Origin: Paenibacillus andongensis
GTDB lineage: Bacteria; Bacillota; Bacilli; Paenibacillales; NBRC-103111
Assembly: GCF_025369935.1 (NCBI RefSeq)
Contig: NZ_CP104467.1
Span: 2,549,001-2,613,000, forward strand
Reading direction: 5' to 3'
Length of the DNA: 64,000 nt
A program made the position numbers and the translations under genes. Shown piece by piece: positions 8,153-17,850 of the stretch; position 1 is the first letter of the stretch, and the number at the start of each line of letters is the position of its first letter. A model generated the notes under the pieces. That model ran no database searches. It was given only the letters and a program-made list of their open reading frames with translations, and had not been told where the DNA came from.

Positions 8153-9760
8153 TCATTGCATGGTATTGCGAAACTCCTTGGGAGAAATGCCACAGTGGTT
8201 TTTAAAAGCCCGCGAAAAATGATAAGGGTTGCTGTAACCGACCTTTTCCGAAATTTCATGGATGCGCAATGCGGGGTCCTTCAAGAGTTTTTGCGCTTCC
8301 TCCATGCGTATCTTGGTTAGATAAGCAGTAAATGTCAACCCAATCCGTTCTTTAAACAGCTTGCTGAAATAAGAGTAGTTCATGGATACCCGATTTGCCA
8401 CTTCTGCAAGTTGAATTTCTCGATAGAAATGCTGCCGAACGTATGACATCGCATCTCCAATGACGGCTCCCTCCAAACTCGTGCTTTCGGATACAAGCTG
8501 CTTGGCCGTATAGACATAACCTTTTAAATACTGACGAAGGTCATGCAGGGTATGGAAGCTGGCGAATGCCTGAGCCTGCTTGTTTTCTTCAAAGATGAGG
8601 CGGCCATTGAAATGCCGATGAATTTCCGTCATTAAGAGATCGAAGACGGCCTCCAACTGCTCTAGAGATATTCGCTCAACCAGACTATCGGGCAGCCAAC
8701 GGTCGATCCAAAGATGGATACGCTCCAATTGAAGTGTTTCAACAGATTGCCGGAGCTCATCAATATCTTTGCGGGCGGGAAGCCACTCTTCCTGTCGTTT
8801 TGGAGGCTCATTCAGATACAGCACCGTGTCAGGCTCCCGTAAAATCCGGTAAGACATGGCAAGCTGTGCTTGCCTGTATAGCTGCGGCAAATCCTTTAAT
8901 CCTCCGATCTTACTGACGGAAACGACGGGCTTATCCGAGCTATCCAGGCTCAGCTGTGCAACCGTCTCACGAAGCAGGGCGTCAAATGCGTCCAAAGGGA
9001 GCGTTTCAGCCAAGTTGAAAACAGCATAAACCTTCCCCTGCGTATCGTGAAAAGCAAGTATTTGCAACTGGGTTGTGCATTCGGTTAGGCGAATTGACTG
9101 ATTTAAGCAGGCATCGGCGTGTGCCAGATCTCTGGTGCTGAAGGCCGCTGCACCCATGCTGAATAAACCAACGGCAAAGGAAGGATGGACAAAGAAACTA
9201 TCGAGCATATGCCATGACTCCAGCGGGTCTGGAAGGTCATGTGCAGTAGTCATGAGAGAAGCGGGCTGCGGGAGGCGATCCGCTCTCTCAGCGGCAGCGT
9301 TCAGTAGGACATTCAGTCTTGCTGTGAGCAAAGTTTGCTCATCCTGCTGGTTTCGTTCCAACACGAGGGCTTGACGATTGTCCGCTTCGATTGCAGCGAT
9401 TGCCGCCTGAACTTGGCCCGCCAGCTCTGCGGAGCTGGCGGGCTTAAGCAGATAATCAAGCACACCGTATTTAAAAGCCTCTCGGACATAGCTATAGTCG
9501 TCATGCCCGCTCAGCATAATAAATTTCGTTAGCGGCAGCTGCTGGGTGAGCTGACGAATCAGCTCAATGCCGTCCACTTCCGGCATACGCATATCGGTGA
9601 TAATAATATGCGGCTTGAGCTCCTTGGCAGCCTGAAGCCCTTGCAGACCGCCGTAGGCAACATGAATTTTTCCCACAGCCGATAAACCGGCACGCTCCAG
9701 TTTAGCTTTGACCCCATCACCGATCAATTCCTCGTCATCAATGATTAATACACTATACAT
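8153..9760 (-). CDS. YesN-type response regulator with AraC DNA-binding domain
   Basis: This cytoplasmic transcription regulator of 535 residues pairs with the YesM kinase encoded just upstream. Residues 1-120 are a receiver domain with acidic pocket D8/D9, phospho-acceptor D56 (IIITDMRMPEVDG), S/T in FIMLSG and K in DYLLKPAS. A long variable middle region follows, then about 100 C-terminal residues with two AraC helix-turn-helices (LAEVANRVSMNYSYFSKLFK and IHEISEKVGYSNPYHFSRAF). The ATG at 9760 follows GAGGAGG by about 6 bp; an upstream in-frame codon at 9781 is not needed. It overlaps the end of yesM by 8 bp, indicating translational coupling. It most likely binds the 20-bp-spaced direct repeats at 5.2, 11.6 and 18.95 kb. 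Confidence 0.95.
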   Translation of the reverse strand: MYSVLIIDDEELIGDGVKAKLERAGLSAVGKIHVAYGGLQGLQAAKELKPHIIITDMRMPEVDGIELIRQLTQQLPLTKFIMLSGHDDYSYVREAFKYGVLDYLLKPASSAELAGQVQAAIAAIEADNRQALVLERNQQDEQTLLTARLNVLLNAAAERADRLPQPASLMTTAHDLPDPLESWHMLDSFFVHPSFAVGLFSMGAAAFSTRDLAHADACLNQSIRLTECTTQLQILAFHDTQGKVYAVFNLAETLPLDAFDALLRETVAQLSLDSSDKPVVSVSKIGGLKDLPQLYRQAQLAMSYRILREPDTVLYLNEPPKRQEEWLPARKDIDELRQSVETLQLERIHLWIDRWLPDSLVERISLEQLEAVFDLLMTEIHRHFNGRLIFEENKQAQAFASFHTLHDLRQYLKGYVYTAKQLVSESTSLEGAVIGDAMSYVRQHFYREIQLAEVANRVSMNYSYFSKLFKERIGLTFTAYLTKIRMEEAQKLLKDPALRIHEISEKVGYSNPYHFSRAFKNHCGISPKEFRNTMQ

Positions 9761-11495
9761 GGCTGTCCTCCTCTCTTGCATCGTAAGGAATCGTTAAAAT
9801 CGTTTCGGCATATTGGCCTGGAGTACTTTCGAGCAGAAGGGGGTAGTCCTCTCCGTAATACAGCTTCAATCTTTCGTTAATATTGCCAAGACCAATGCTT
9901 TCCCTAAGGGGGCTGCTGCTTGGGGTATAGGCAGATGTACGGAACCGTGCATTTAGCTCATGCAGCCGCTCCGGTGCAATGCCAGGGCCGTTGTCGTGGA
10001 TCGACAGCCGAATGGTGCTGTCCGGCTGTAGCGAGATGTCAAGCTCGATGCGCAGGGTTTCTTGCTGCGGGAAACCGTGCTTGATGCTGTTCTCGACGAT
10101 GGGTTGCAGAATGAAGCGAATGATTTGAAAAGGAAGGAGCATGTCGGGCACCCGAATGCTTAATTCGATACTGTCGCCATACTTGATCTTCTGCAAGTTC
10201 ATATACTGCTCCAGGTAGCGGATTTCCGCTTCCAGTGTTGTAAAACGGAACTGATTGTCCATGTTGTACCGCATCATTTTCCCAAAATCGGCCATAGCAT
10301 CCGAGACGTCAAATTGACCGGCAAGCTCCATCTTGGCGCTGAACATATCGAGCGTGTTATAGATGAAATGCGGGTTGATCTGAGACTGGAGCGCGATGAA
10401 CTGGGCATCCTTATGCATGGTTTCTTGGCGGATCCTTTCTTTCATCAGCAGGGTAATCTTATTTAACAGTAGGTTAAATTTCTCTGTGATCACCCCGAAT
10501 TCATCCTGTCGATCATTCGGTATGGGTTCAAAGCCAGATTCGATGGCGTGTGCCATCTGCTGGATGCTTGTTTTCATTTTCCTTAAAGTGAATTTCAGCA
10601 CGGAGTAAAAGGCGAACAACAGCAACACCATCGCCGTGAGGAAAGCAAGATTCGTTACCACCTGGAGGGAGCTGAACGATCTTGGCAGTGTAATCGTCAT
10701 CAGCATGGATAAGCCCAGTCCCTTTAGCGATTCAGAGATCACTAGCTGGTTTCCTTGAATGAGATAGCTTCCAGGTAGGGGAGGTTCAACGGATGGAGCG
10801 CGATCAGATGCAACCTGGCCTTTAGGGAACAGAATGCGTCCTTGATCGTTCATGAGCACAATATACTGGTTGCTTTCTGCTATTCGTGCGATAGGATCAA
10901 GCAGATCGCTTGGCCGCACATCAACAAGGGTGAACCCGAGATCATTGTCCCCGAGTGAGATCATTTTCTGCATATACCCAAACGTTTCCCCAAGTTCCTG
11001 GCTACTCCGCATTACCCAAGCAGACTTTTTCTCGGAGTGCTTGAAGGCATCGTACCAAGGTTCCTGTAAAGCTTTCGTTTCATGGTAAAAGGCCCCGAAT
11101 CCTTCCGGAATCGTTTCGTTGCTCATATACACCGATATTTTCTCTGTATTGATTTTTTGGAACAGCATAGCGTAATTAATGAGCGGTACGGCATAGCTGA
11201 AATAGTCATCTAAGGAATTATTGGCTTGCGAGTAGGGGGCATCCAAAAATTGCTGCAAGCGGTAATTGTACGTGATGCTGTTGCTAACGCTTTCAATGAG
11301 TTCAATTTTGTTCTCAATTGTAGATTTCACTTGCTTCAAGGTCATTTGCGAATTCGCAATCAACTGATCTCTCATGTAGCGTTGCGTTTGGTCGTAGGTA
11401 TACAAGCCCAGAACGATGAATGGCAGCAGAATCAGCAGTACAAAGGCAAGTGTCACCTTACTTTTGAGGCTCATGGTGTTCAGATAGCGGCGCAA
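9753..11495 (-). CDS. YesM-type membrane sensor histidine kinase
   Basis: This kinase senses an extracellular sugar signal or a binding-protein state and phosphorylates the YesN partner. It has an N-terminal membrane segment (VTLAFVLLILLPFIVLGLYT), a large extracellular domain of roughly 250 residues, a second membrane segment (LAFLTAMVLLLFAFYSVL), HAMP, a His_kinase domain with phospho-acceptor H376 (QINPHFIYNTLD), and an HATPase with an N box (PIVENSIKHGF) and G box (DNGPGI). The start is uncertain: TTG at 11495 has AGTAGGT about 7 bp upstream and gives the family-typical RRYLNTMSLKSK beginning. TTG at 11582 or ATG at 11474 are alternatives. It is transcribed divergently from the ABC importer, with which it shares the 11.5-11.76 kb control region. 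Confidence 0.93.
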   Translation of the reverse strand: MRRYLNTMSLKSKVTLAFVLLILLPFIVLGLYTYDQTQRYMRDQLIANSQMTLKQVKSTIENKIELIESVSNSITYNYRLQQFLDAPYSQANNSLDDYFSYAVPLINYAMLFQKINTEKISVYMSNETIPEGFGAFYHETKALQEPWYDAFKHSEKKSAWVMRSSQELGETFGYMQKMISLGDNDLGFTLVDVRPSDLLDPIARIAESNQYIVLMNDQGRILFPKGQVASDRAPSVEPPLPGSYLIQGNQLVISESLKGLGLSMLMTITLPRSFSSLQVVTNLAFLTAMVLLLFAFYSVLKFTLRKMKTSIQQMAHAIESGFEPIPNDRQDEFGVITEKFNLLLNKITLLMKERIRQETMHKDAQFIALQSQINPHFIYNTLDMFSAKMELAGQFDVSDAMADFGKMMRYNMDNQFRFTTLEAEIRYLEQYMNLQKIKYGDSIELSIRVPDMLLPFQIIRFILQPIVENSIKHGFPQQETLRIELDISLQPDSTIRLSIHDNGPGIAPERLHELNARFRTSAYTPSSSPLRESIGLGNINERLKLYYGEDYPLLLESTPGQYAETILTIPYDAREEDSHV

Positions 11496-11578
11496 TGGCA
11501 GACCTACTTTCTTGAGAGGAGTTGTTTTTAACCCTATTCGACAACCTGTGCAAGAAACCTTCCTCGCTACTTGTCTAT

Positions 11579-11641
11579 CCAAAATGAAGGTATTAAAACA
11601 AAAATGAAGATATTTTTATAAGCGCTTACAAAACGTATAGT
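11579..11641 (+). promoter_or_regulatory. YesN/AraC-type promoter, copy B, of the ABC importer operon
   Basis: Half-sites ATGAAGGTATT (11584) and ATGAAGATATT (11604) are direct repeats 20 bp apart. A -10 TATAGT lies at 11636-11641, 32 bp after the second ATG. The downstream half-site overlaps where the -35 should be, typical of an activator contacting RNA polymerase. Confidence 0.75.
11617..11630. promoter_or_regulatory. cre box (CcpA operator)
   Basis: TATAAGCGCTTACA matches the cre consensus TGNAARCGNWWWCA at all positions but one. It lies between the second activator half-site and the -10, where CcpA binding would block transcription. This suggests repression of the importer by preferred sugars. 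Confidence 0.75.
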
Positions 11642-11762
11642 AGATTTATACTTCCGAAGTCGTTTGAAAGAGGCAAATCTCAGTAGATCGAATACGGATA
11701 AAATAATTGAACGTTATTCATGCGGGTGGGCATTCAATGAATAACGAGATAGGGGGAAAGAA

Positions 11763-12725
11763 GTGGAAAGAGCCGTAACGACAGATCGTCCTTTTCGTGC
11801 AGCAGGCAAAGCGGCTACTGGCAGACATACAAGATGGAAAAGCCAGTTCGCCCTGCAAAGCATGGTATGGCCAGGGGTGCTGTTCCTGCTGATATTTTCC
11901 TACATTCCCATGTATGGAATTTTAATTGCGTTCAAGGATTATGATCTATTCTTAGGTGTGTCGGGTTCACCTTGGGTTGGTTTGGCACATTTTCGGGAAT
12001 TTTTTACCGATGCTAATTTTATGAACGTGCTGCGCAATACGCTGGCGATGAATATCCTCGTTCTCATTTTTGGATTCCCGGCGCCGATCGTGTTCGCGCT
12101 GTTTCTGAACGAACTGACGACCGCGAAGTTCAAACGCTTTGTGCAAACGATTTCTTATTTGCCTCACTTTGTCTCTTGGGTCATCTTTGGCGGTTTAATT
12201 ATGACCGTGCTGTCGCCCTCGAATGGGGTCCTCAACATGCTCTTACTGCAGCTGCACTTCATCAATGAACCACTCAATTTCATGGGCAAGCCAGAGTTGT
12301 TCTGGTTCATCATGGTCGGGGCGGAGATGCTGAAGGGAATCGGTTGGGGAGCTATCATCTACATTGCGGCCATTGCCGGGGTCGATCAGGAGCTGTACGA
12401 AGCGGCCAAAATCGACGGAGCCGGCAGATTTCAGCGTATGTGGTACATTACGGTGCCCAGCATCATGGGGACGATCGTCATTATGCTTATTTTCGCTGTC
12501 AGCTCGATTCTGAATACTGGTATTGAACAGATGCTGGTCATGCAGAATCCGCTGAACCTGAATGTCAGTGAAACGATTGACACTTACGTCTACAAGGTGG
12601 GACTGCAGCAAATGCGGTATTCCTACTCGACAGCCGTGGGGCTTGCCAAATCACTGGTCGCCTTGATTCTGCTGATCGGTGCCAATCAAGTCACGCGTAA
12701 AATATCCGGCAACAGTCTGTTCTAA
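11763..12725 (+). CDS. sugar ABC transporter permease, LplB family
   Basis: This is an inner-membrane subunit of a CUT1-type oligosaccharide importer, 320 residues with six predicted membrane spans, beginning MVWPGVLFLLIFSYIPMYGI as in LplB/YtcP-class proteins. The EAA loop that contacts the ATPase is visible (YEAAKIDGAGRFQRMWYITV). The GTG start at 11763 follows AGGGGGAAAG. It is the first gene of an operon with the second permease, lipoprotein and GH2 enzyme. No ATPase gene is present; such systems normally use a shared MsmX/UgpC-type ATPase encoded elsewhere. The substrate is probably an oligosaccharide released by the neighbouring secreted enzymes; this is inferred from context. Confidence 0.95.
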   Translation: MERAVTTDRPFRAAGKAATGRHTRWKSQFALQSMVWPGVLFLLIFSYIPMYGILIAFKDYDLFLGVSGSPWVGLAHFREFFTDANFMNVLRNTLAMNILVLIFGFPAPIVFALFLNELTTAKFKRFVQTISYLPHFVSWVIFGGLIMTVLSPSNGVLNMLLLQLHFINEPLNFMGKPELFWFIMVGAEMLKGIGWGAIIYIAAIAGVDQELYEAAKIDGAGRFQRMWYITVPSIMGTIVIMLIFAVSSILNTGIEQMLVMQNPLNLNVSETIDTYVYKVGLQQMRYSYSTAVGLAKSLVALILLIGANQVTRKISGNSLF

Positions 12726-12747
12726 CTTCACTCAGGAGGAGCCACTA

Positions 12748-13638
12748 ATGAAAATCCGCTCAAGAGGAGATCAATGGTTTGATGCTTTCAACGTCTTCCT
12801 CATGCTGGCCGTCGTCGTCCTGACGCTTGCCCCCTTCTGGTTTGCGCTGGTCGGTTCATTGAATCAGGGAGTCGATTATATGAGGGGAGGCGTCTACTTA
12901 TGGCCACGCGAGTTTACACTCGCCAATTATAGGTCGATTTTCGCCGATAACACGATTTACCATGCCTATTTCATCACGGTGTCTCGCTCGCTGATAGGCA
13001 CGACTCTTCACGTCGCGTTTACTGCGCTGGTTGCTTATGGCATGTCGCGCAAAGCGTTGGCGGGGCGTAATGTGTATCTGATTATCATGCTGTTTACGAT
13101 GTTTTTCTACGGCGGTTTGATCCCCACCTATTTGCTTTACAAGCAGCTCGGCTTGTTGAACAATTTCCTTGTTTACATTGTGCCGACGATGTTCAGCGTG
13201 TGGGATATGATTATTATCATGTCATTTTTCCGGACGATCCCGGAGTCGATTGTAGAATCCGCGAAAATCGATGGCGCTGGCGAATACCGCATTTTCCTGC
13301 AGCTCGTTCTTCCACTGACCAAGCCGGTTTTGGCTGCGATTGCGCTTTTCAACTGTGTGTATCACTGGAATGCCTATACGGATGCGCTATTCTTTACAAC
13401 CAAGGACTATCTTGAGCCTGTGCAGCTGTTTCTAAAGCGAATCGTGACGGATGCATCGGTCGCGCAGAAGTTTGGTGAACAACTAGCGGGGAATATGCCG
13501 GAAGAAGCAAAGCAGATCAGTTCCGAAACCTTGAAGCTTGCGATGATGATGGCAACGACCGCTCCAATCTTAATTGTGTATCCGTTTCTCCAAAGGTTTT
13601 TCGTCAAAGGCGTTTTAATTGGTTCTGTGAAAGGTTAG
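12748..13638 (+). CDS. carbohydrate ABC transporter permease, YtcP family
   Basis: This is the second membrane subunit of the importer, about 297 residues with six predicted spans. Its EAA loop is VESAKIDGAGEYRIFLQLVL and it ends with the family signature QRFFVKGVLIGSVKG. The ATG at 12748 follows TCAGGAGGAG at good spacing; upstream in-frame codons lie inside the preceding gene and lack a ribosome site. It is separated from the first permease by 22 bp. A perfect stem-loop follows before the binding-protein gene. Confidence 0.95.
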   Translation: MKIRSRGDQWFDAFNVFLMLAVVVLTLAPFWFALVGSLNQGVDYMRGGVYLWPREFTLANYRSIFADNTIYHAYFITVSRSLIGTTLHVAFTALVAYGMSRKALAGRNVYLIIMLFTMFFYGGLIPTYLLYKQLGLLNNFLVYIVPTMFSVWDMIIIMSFFRTIPESIVESAKIDGAGEYRIFLQLVLPLTKPVLAAIALFNCVYHWNAYTDALFFTTKDYLEPVQLFLKRIVTDASVAQKFGEQLAGNMPEEAKQISSETLKLAMMMATTAPILIVYPFLQRFFVKGVLIGSVKG

Positions 13639-13641
13639 TCT

Positions 13642-13680
13642 GTACAGCAAAAGCATGCAAGCGGGTTGCTTTTGCTGTAC
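13642..13680 (+). promoter_or_regulatory. intercistronic stem-loop between permease and binding-protein genes
   Basis: GTACAGCAAAAGCA pairs perfectly with TGCTTTTGCTGTAC (14-bp arms, 11-base loop). There is no T-run after it, so it looks more like an mRNA-stabilising or processing hairpin than a terminator. That would allow the lipoprotein message to be more abundant than the permease message. Confidence 0.7.
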
Positions 13681-13720
13681 ATTAACACTATATAGGCGTA
13701 CATGAAGGGGAGGAAAACAA

Positions 13721-15364
13721 GTGCATAACAGAAAGCGTTTTCTCAAATCGGGAATTGTCTTAATGGTGATTGGTTCGTTATTAGCAGGCTGCTCTTCCGC
13801 AGGTGACAACCAAGGTAAGTCGTCTTCGGCTCCAACATCGTCGGAAACAGCATCCGCTTCACCGAAAGCAGCAACAGAGGACAAGTCGCCGATCAAGATT
13901 ACCTGGTTTGTCGATCAGGATTACTACAAGAAGAACTGGGATGCGGTCAACAATCTGCTGGATAAAATGATTACAGACGCGACCGGCGTTTCAATCGATT
14001 TCACCTCAGGAAGTTCGGATAAGCTAAGCGCTATTATCGCAGCGGGGGACATTCCGGATGTGATCACTGTCGATAAAGGGTCCCCTCAGCGCGGAGTACT
14101 TGAGAAGTCCGGCTTGGTTGCACCGATGGATACCTTGATCGCGAAGTACGATCCATCCTTCAAGGTAGCAAAAACCATGCAGGATTGGTTCCGCAACCCG
14201 GACGGTCACTTCTATGGGTACGCGAGCTATTTCTGGGCCAAGGAAACGTTCCAGCCCGGCGACTATATCGCCAGCAACCAAGGATTATATGCACGTCAAG
14301 ACATTATGGAGCAACTTGGCATCAAGGCCGACGATTTTAAAACGAAAGATGGCTTGGTCGCAGCGCTTCGCAAGGTGAAGGATTCGGGCGTTAAATATAA
14401 TGGTTTTGCACTGACGCCTGCTTATTTTGACAGCTGGGTTATTTCCAGCTTCTTCGGGGCGCCTCGTGAGGATGCCCAAGGCAATCTCATTGACCGCGAG
14501 CGTACGCCGGAATCGCTGGAAGCGTACAAGTTCCTTAATCTTCTGTATCGTGAGGGCTTGATGCCGGAAGACAGCCAGACACTGAACAAGAATCAGGTTC
14601 AGGAAAAGGTTGCGAATGGTGCGGTATTCGCTTACACCAACAAGACTATTGACTGGAGCGCCCTGTATCAGAAGGATCCGAAAGCGACGTATGTGCATGT
14701 CGGGCCTGTCGTCGGCAGCAAGGGGAGCAAGCCATACGTTGACCCTGTCAATGTAACAGGTTGGACGCTGTCCATGGTTAGCTCCAAATCCAAATATCAG
14801 GATCGCATTATTAAATTATTCCATTATTTATCCACGGACGAGATGAGTCTGAATGTGAACTATGGTCCGAAAGGCGCAGCTTGGAACTTCGATGAGAATG
14901 GCAAAGTGAAGCTGACGGACGAGTTCAATAAGCTGAATGGGGAAGATGCGAACAAAGCCAAGCTGAAATATGGCAATGGCACACTGAACTGGCTGATCAA
15001 CTGGGTACCGATTCAGAGGACTACGCCAACAACAAAGACGTTGGATAACACCTTGAAGAAACAAGCGACGGATTATTTTGCTCAATATACGTACGATATG
15101 CTTCCCTTCGAATCGACGACTCCGTTAGGCGGGACGAAAGAAGCGGGAATTAATGCGAAGATTGAAGAAAGCCGTGTGAAGGCAAGAGCCAAAATGTTCC
15201 TAGCCAAGTCGGAAGCCGATGTTGAAAAGTTCTATAACGAAGAGATCGAACAGGAAAAAAATCTCGGTTATCAGGAACTGCATGATTACCAGAACAATCA
15301 GTTTTTAAAAGCCAAAAAAGCGCTCGGCATTCAGTTTGCTTGGCCAACCAATCAAAAGAAATAA
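13721..15364 (+). CDS. extracellular sugar-binding lipoprotein (LipO family)
   Basis: This is the solute receptor of the importer, 547 residues, anchored to the outer face of the membrane. The N-terminus is a lipoprotein signal with lipobox LLAGC, followed by a Ser/Ala/Thr/Pro-rich linker and a type 1 extracellular solute-binding fold (KITWFVDQDYYKKNWDAVN at the domain start). The GTG start at 13721 follows GGGGAGGAAAAC. It lies between the permeases and the GH2 gene in the same direction and is flanked by stem-loops on both sides. The size fits binding of an oligosaccharide rather than a monosaccharide. The ligand is not identifiable from the sequence. Confidence 0.94.
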   Translation: MHNRKRFLKSGIVLMVIGSLLAGCSSAGDNQGKSSSAPTSSETASASPKAATEDKSPIKITWFVDQDYYKKNWDAVNNLLDKMITDATGVSIDFTSGSSDKLSAIIAAGDIPDVITVDKGSPQRGVLEKSGLVAPMDTLIAKYDPSFKVAKTMQDWFRNPDGHFYGYASYFWAKETFQPGDYIASNQGLYARQDIMEQLGIKADDFKTKDGLVAALRKVKDSGVKYNGFALTPAYFDSWVISSFFGAPREDAQGNLIDRERTPESLEAYKFLNLLYREGLMPEDSQTLNKNQVQEKVANGAVFAYTNKTIDWSALYQKDPKATYVHVGPVVGSKGSKPYVDPVNVTGWTLSMVSSKSKYQDRIIKLFHYLSTDEMSLNVNYGPKGAAWNFDENGKVKLTDEFNKLNGEDANKAKLKYGNGTLNWLINWVPIQRTTPTTKTLDNTLKKQATDYFAQYTYDMLPFESTTPLGGTKEAGINAKIEESRVKARAKMFLAKSEADVEKFYNEEIEQEKNLGYQELHDYQNNQFLKAKKALGIQFAWPTNQKK

Positions 15365-15392
15365 AGATTAGCATTTAATAGGATTGTACAAC

Positions 15393-15445
15393 GGCATATG
15401 CAACGTTCGTGAGTGGATCTCTTTCTTCACACGCTTGCATATGCC
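15393..15445 (+). promoter_or_regulatory. intercistronic stem-loop between binding-protein and GH2 genes
   Basis: GGCATATGCAA at 15393-15403 and TTGCATATGCC at 15435-15445 are perfect 11-bp inverted arms. No T-run follows. Probably an mRNA end-protection or processing structure separating lipoprotein and enzyme expression. Confidence 0.6.
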
Positions 15446-15499
15446 TATTTGCGCGAATTAATAGGGGTAGAACAGCTTAAAAAGAAAGGAATTAAGCCG

Positions 15500-17770
15500 A
15501 TGAGACAGATTGTAAATTTTAACACGGAGTGGTTGTTCTGTGCTCAGGATGAGCCGCAAAGCAAACACAAGAACTATAAAGATGATCATTTCGAGGAGGT
15601 TAATCTCCCGCATACCAATAAACTAGTTCCTCATCACTATTTTAGCGAATCGGACTATCAGTTTGTTTCTTGGTATCGGCGTCACTTTGAGGTCCCTGCG
15701 GACTGGACGGGGAAAAGTCTAATTGTGGAGTTCGATGGTGTGATGTCTGTAACGGAGGTTTATGTCAATGGAGCCTTAGTAGGTGAGCATCAAGGGGGTT
15801 ATACTTCCTTTTCATTCGAGATAAGCGAATGGGTTATATGTGGGGAATCCAACGTGATTGCTGTCAGAGTTGATTCGACACGTAGACCAGATATCCCGCC
15901 GGAAGGGCGATTGGTCGATTATATGCTGTTCGGTGGCATCTATCGGAATGTCCGACTTATCGTGACGAACGCTGTGTATATCGAGTGGGCCTCTTATGAG
16001 TGGAAAGATGTGACTGCACAGGAAGCTTCGATGGATGGCACATTTCGGATTAACAATCGGGGTGAAGCGAGGACACTTATGCTGCACACCTCATTGCTCT
16101 CTCCCCTGGGTAAAGTCATTGAGCAAGTCATCATGCCAATCATCGCGGAAGCCGGGGAAACAGAAGTGAGTCAGCTGACGCTGCACGTGAAAAACCCGCA
16201 TTTGTGGAACATCGACGATCCCTATTTGTATGTAGTGAGGACGTCCATGTGTGACACGGGGGTGGATAGCAGTGAGAATGATGATTTGAATACCAGGGTG
16301 GGTATACGAAGTGCTGAGTTCCGTAAGGATGGGAAATTCTATCTGAATGGACGTCCGCTTAAGCTGCGAGGCTTGAATCGCCATCAGATGTTCCCGTATT
16401 TGGGAGGCGCGATGTGTGAAAGGGGGCAGCGCAAAGATGCGGATATTTTAAAAGAGGAGCTGGGACTGAACTTTGTTCGCTCTTCTCACTATCCCGCAGA
16501 TCCATCTTTTCTTGATCGCTGCGATGAGATTGGCTTGCTTGTCTTCGAGGAGCTGCCAGGCTGGCAGTACGTTGGTAATGCAGAATGGAAAAACAAGGCG
16601 CTAGTTCTGCTAGAAGAAATGATCGTGCGTGACCGCAATCACCCTTCGATCTTCTTGTGGGGCGTTCGTATTAATGAGTCTCAGGACGATACTGAGTTCT
16701 ATTTGCAGACGAATGCGCTTGCTCGCAAGTTGGATCCATCACGGGCTACCGGTGGCGTGCGCGCTATACATGACAGCGAATTTCTGGAGGATGTTTTTAC
16801 GTACAACGATTTCACACGTAATCGGGAAGGGAAAATCCTGCAGCCAAACCATTCGCCGTATCTCATTACGGAATATATGGGGCATATGTATCCGACGAAG
16901 TCGTATGACAGTGTGGAGCGGCAAATCAAGCATGCCCTTGGCCATGCTCAGATTCAGAACGGGCAGTATGGCGTGCCCCATGTTGCGGGAGCAGCTGGCT
17001 GGTGCGCGTTCGACTATAACACGCATCAGGATTTCGGCTCCGGTGATCGCATTTGCTATCATGGCGTCTGTGATATTTTCCGATTGCCGAAGTTTGCGGG
17101 ACATTTTTACCGCAGTCAACAGGAGCCTAACAAGCAGTCTGTCGTATTTATTGCTCGTTATTTGATCCCGTCCTTTAATGAGGACTTTCGGGATGTCGTT
17201 CCTGTTTTCACGAATTGTGAAGAAGCGGACTTATTTATTAATGGGGTTCAAATTGCCTCAGAGCGCCCCGACTATGTGAATTACCCTAGCTTGCCCCATC
17301 CGCCGATTATGTTCACAGGCTGCAGTTGGTGGGAGTGGGGATCGAGTCTGCTAACGAGTCTCAAAGTTGTTGGCAAAATCGGCGGTATCGCAGTAGCCGA
17401 GCATGAGCTGTTTCCAATGGGGATTCCAGATCACTTGATCCTGCAGGCGGACGATCTCGAGCTTATCGCAGACGGTGCAGATTGCACCCGAGTCGTAGTT
17501 GCTTTGCGAGACAGCAAAGGGCAGACGCTGCAGCTTGCTCATCATGCGGTTTCATTCCATATCGAGGGTCCAGGGAAATTGATTGGCGAGAATCCCTTCA
17601 GCTTGGAAGCCGGCAGAGGCGCTGTGTATATTCAGGCGACCCGAACGCCAGGGACTATTCGTTGTATAGCAACAGTGAAGGGGGGGATGGCGGCAGAGGT
17701 GGTACTTCGAACGAGGGCGCTGCAAGCACAAATCGTTCCTGTTCCACAGCGAACCAAGCAACTCACATAG
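15500..17770 (+). CDS. GH2 glycosidase (beta-galactosidase-like)
   Basis: This intracellular exo-glycosidase of 756 residues lacks a signal peptide. Domain order is GH2 sugar-binding jelly roll (about 15-190), immunoglobulin-like domain (190-295), TIM barrel (295-580), then C-terminal beta domains of the DUF4982 and GH2 C-terminal type. The predicted acid/base is E393 (WGVRINES) and the nucleophile E458 (LITEYMGH). The ATG at 15500 follows AAGAAAGGAATT and gives MRQIVNFNTEWLF. An upstream in-frame codon at 15413 would run through the stem-loop and is unlikely. It probably cleaves beta-linked galactose or a related sugar from imported oligosaccharides. GH2 also includes glucuronidases and mannosidases, so substrate is open. 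Confidence 0.92.
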   Translation: MRQIVNFNTEWLFCAQDEPQSKHKNYKDDHFEEVNLPHTNKLVPHHYFSESDYQFVSWYRRHFEVPADWTGKSLIVEFDGVMSVTEVYVNGALVGEHQGGYTSFSFEISEWVICGESNVIAVRVDSTRRPDIPPEGRLVDYMLFGGIYRNVRLIVTNAVYIEWASYEWKDVTAQEASMDGTFRINNRGEARTLMLHTSLLSPLGKVIEQVIMPIIAEAGETEVSQLTLHVKNPHLWNIDDPYLYVVRTSMCDTGVDSSENDDLNTRVGIRSAEFRKDGKFYLNGRPLKLRGLNRHQMFPYLGGAMCERGQRKDADILKEELGLNFVRSSHYPADPSFLDRCDEIGLLVFEELPGWQYVGNAEWKNKALVLLEEMIVRDRNHPSIFLWGVRINESQDDTEFYLQTNALARKLDPSRATGGVRAIHDSEFLEDVFTYNDFTRNREGKILQPNHSPYLITEYMGHMYPTKSYDSVERQIKHALGHAQIQNGQYGVPHVAGAAGWCAFDYNTHQDFGSGDRICYHGVCDIFRLPKFAGHFYRSQQEPNKQSVVFIARYLIPSFNEDFRDVVPVFTNCEEADLFINGVQIASERPDYVNYPSLPHPPIMFTGCSWWEWGSSLLTSLKVVGKIGGIAVAEHELFPMGIPDHLILQADDLELIADGADCTRVVVALRDSKGQTLQLAHHAVSFHIEGPGKLIGENPFSLEAGRGAVYIQATRTPGTIRCIATVKGGMAAEVVLRTRALQAQIVPVPQRTKQLT

Positions 17771-17850
17771 AAAGCACAGGCTTGTAAAGCACCAGTCTGT
17801 GCCATCGGATTAATGGAGGGATCGACTGTAATCGGAATCAAAGGACCTAA

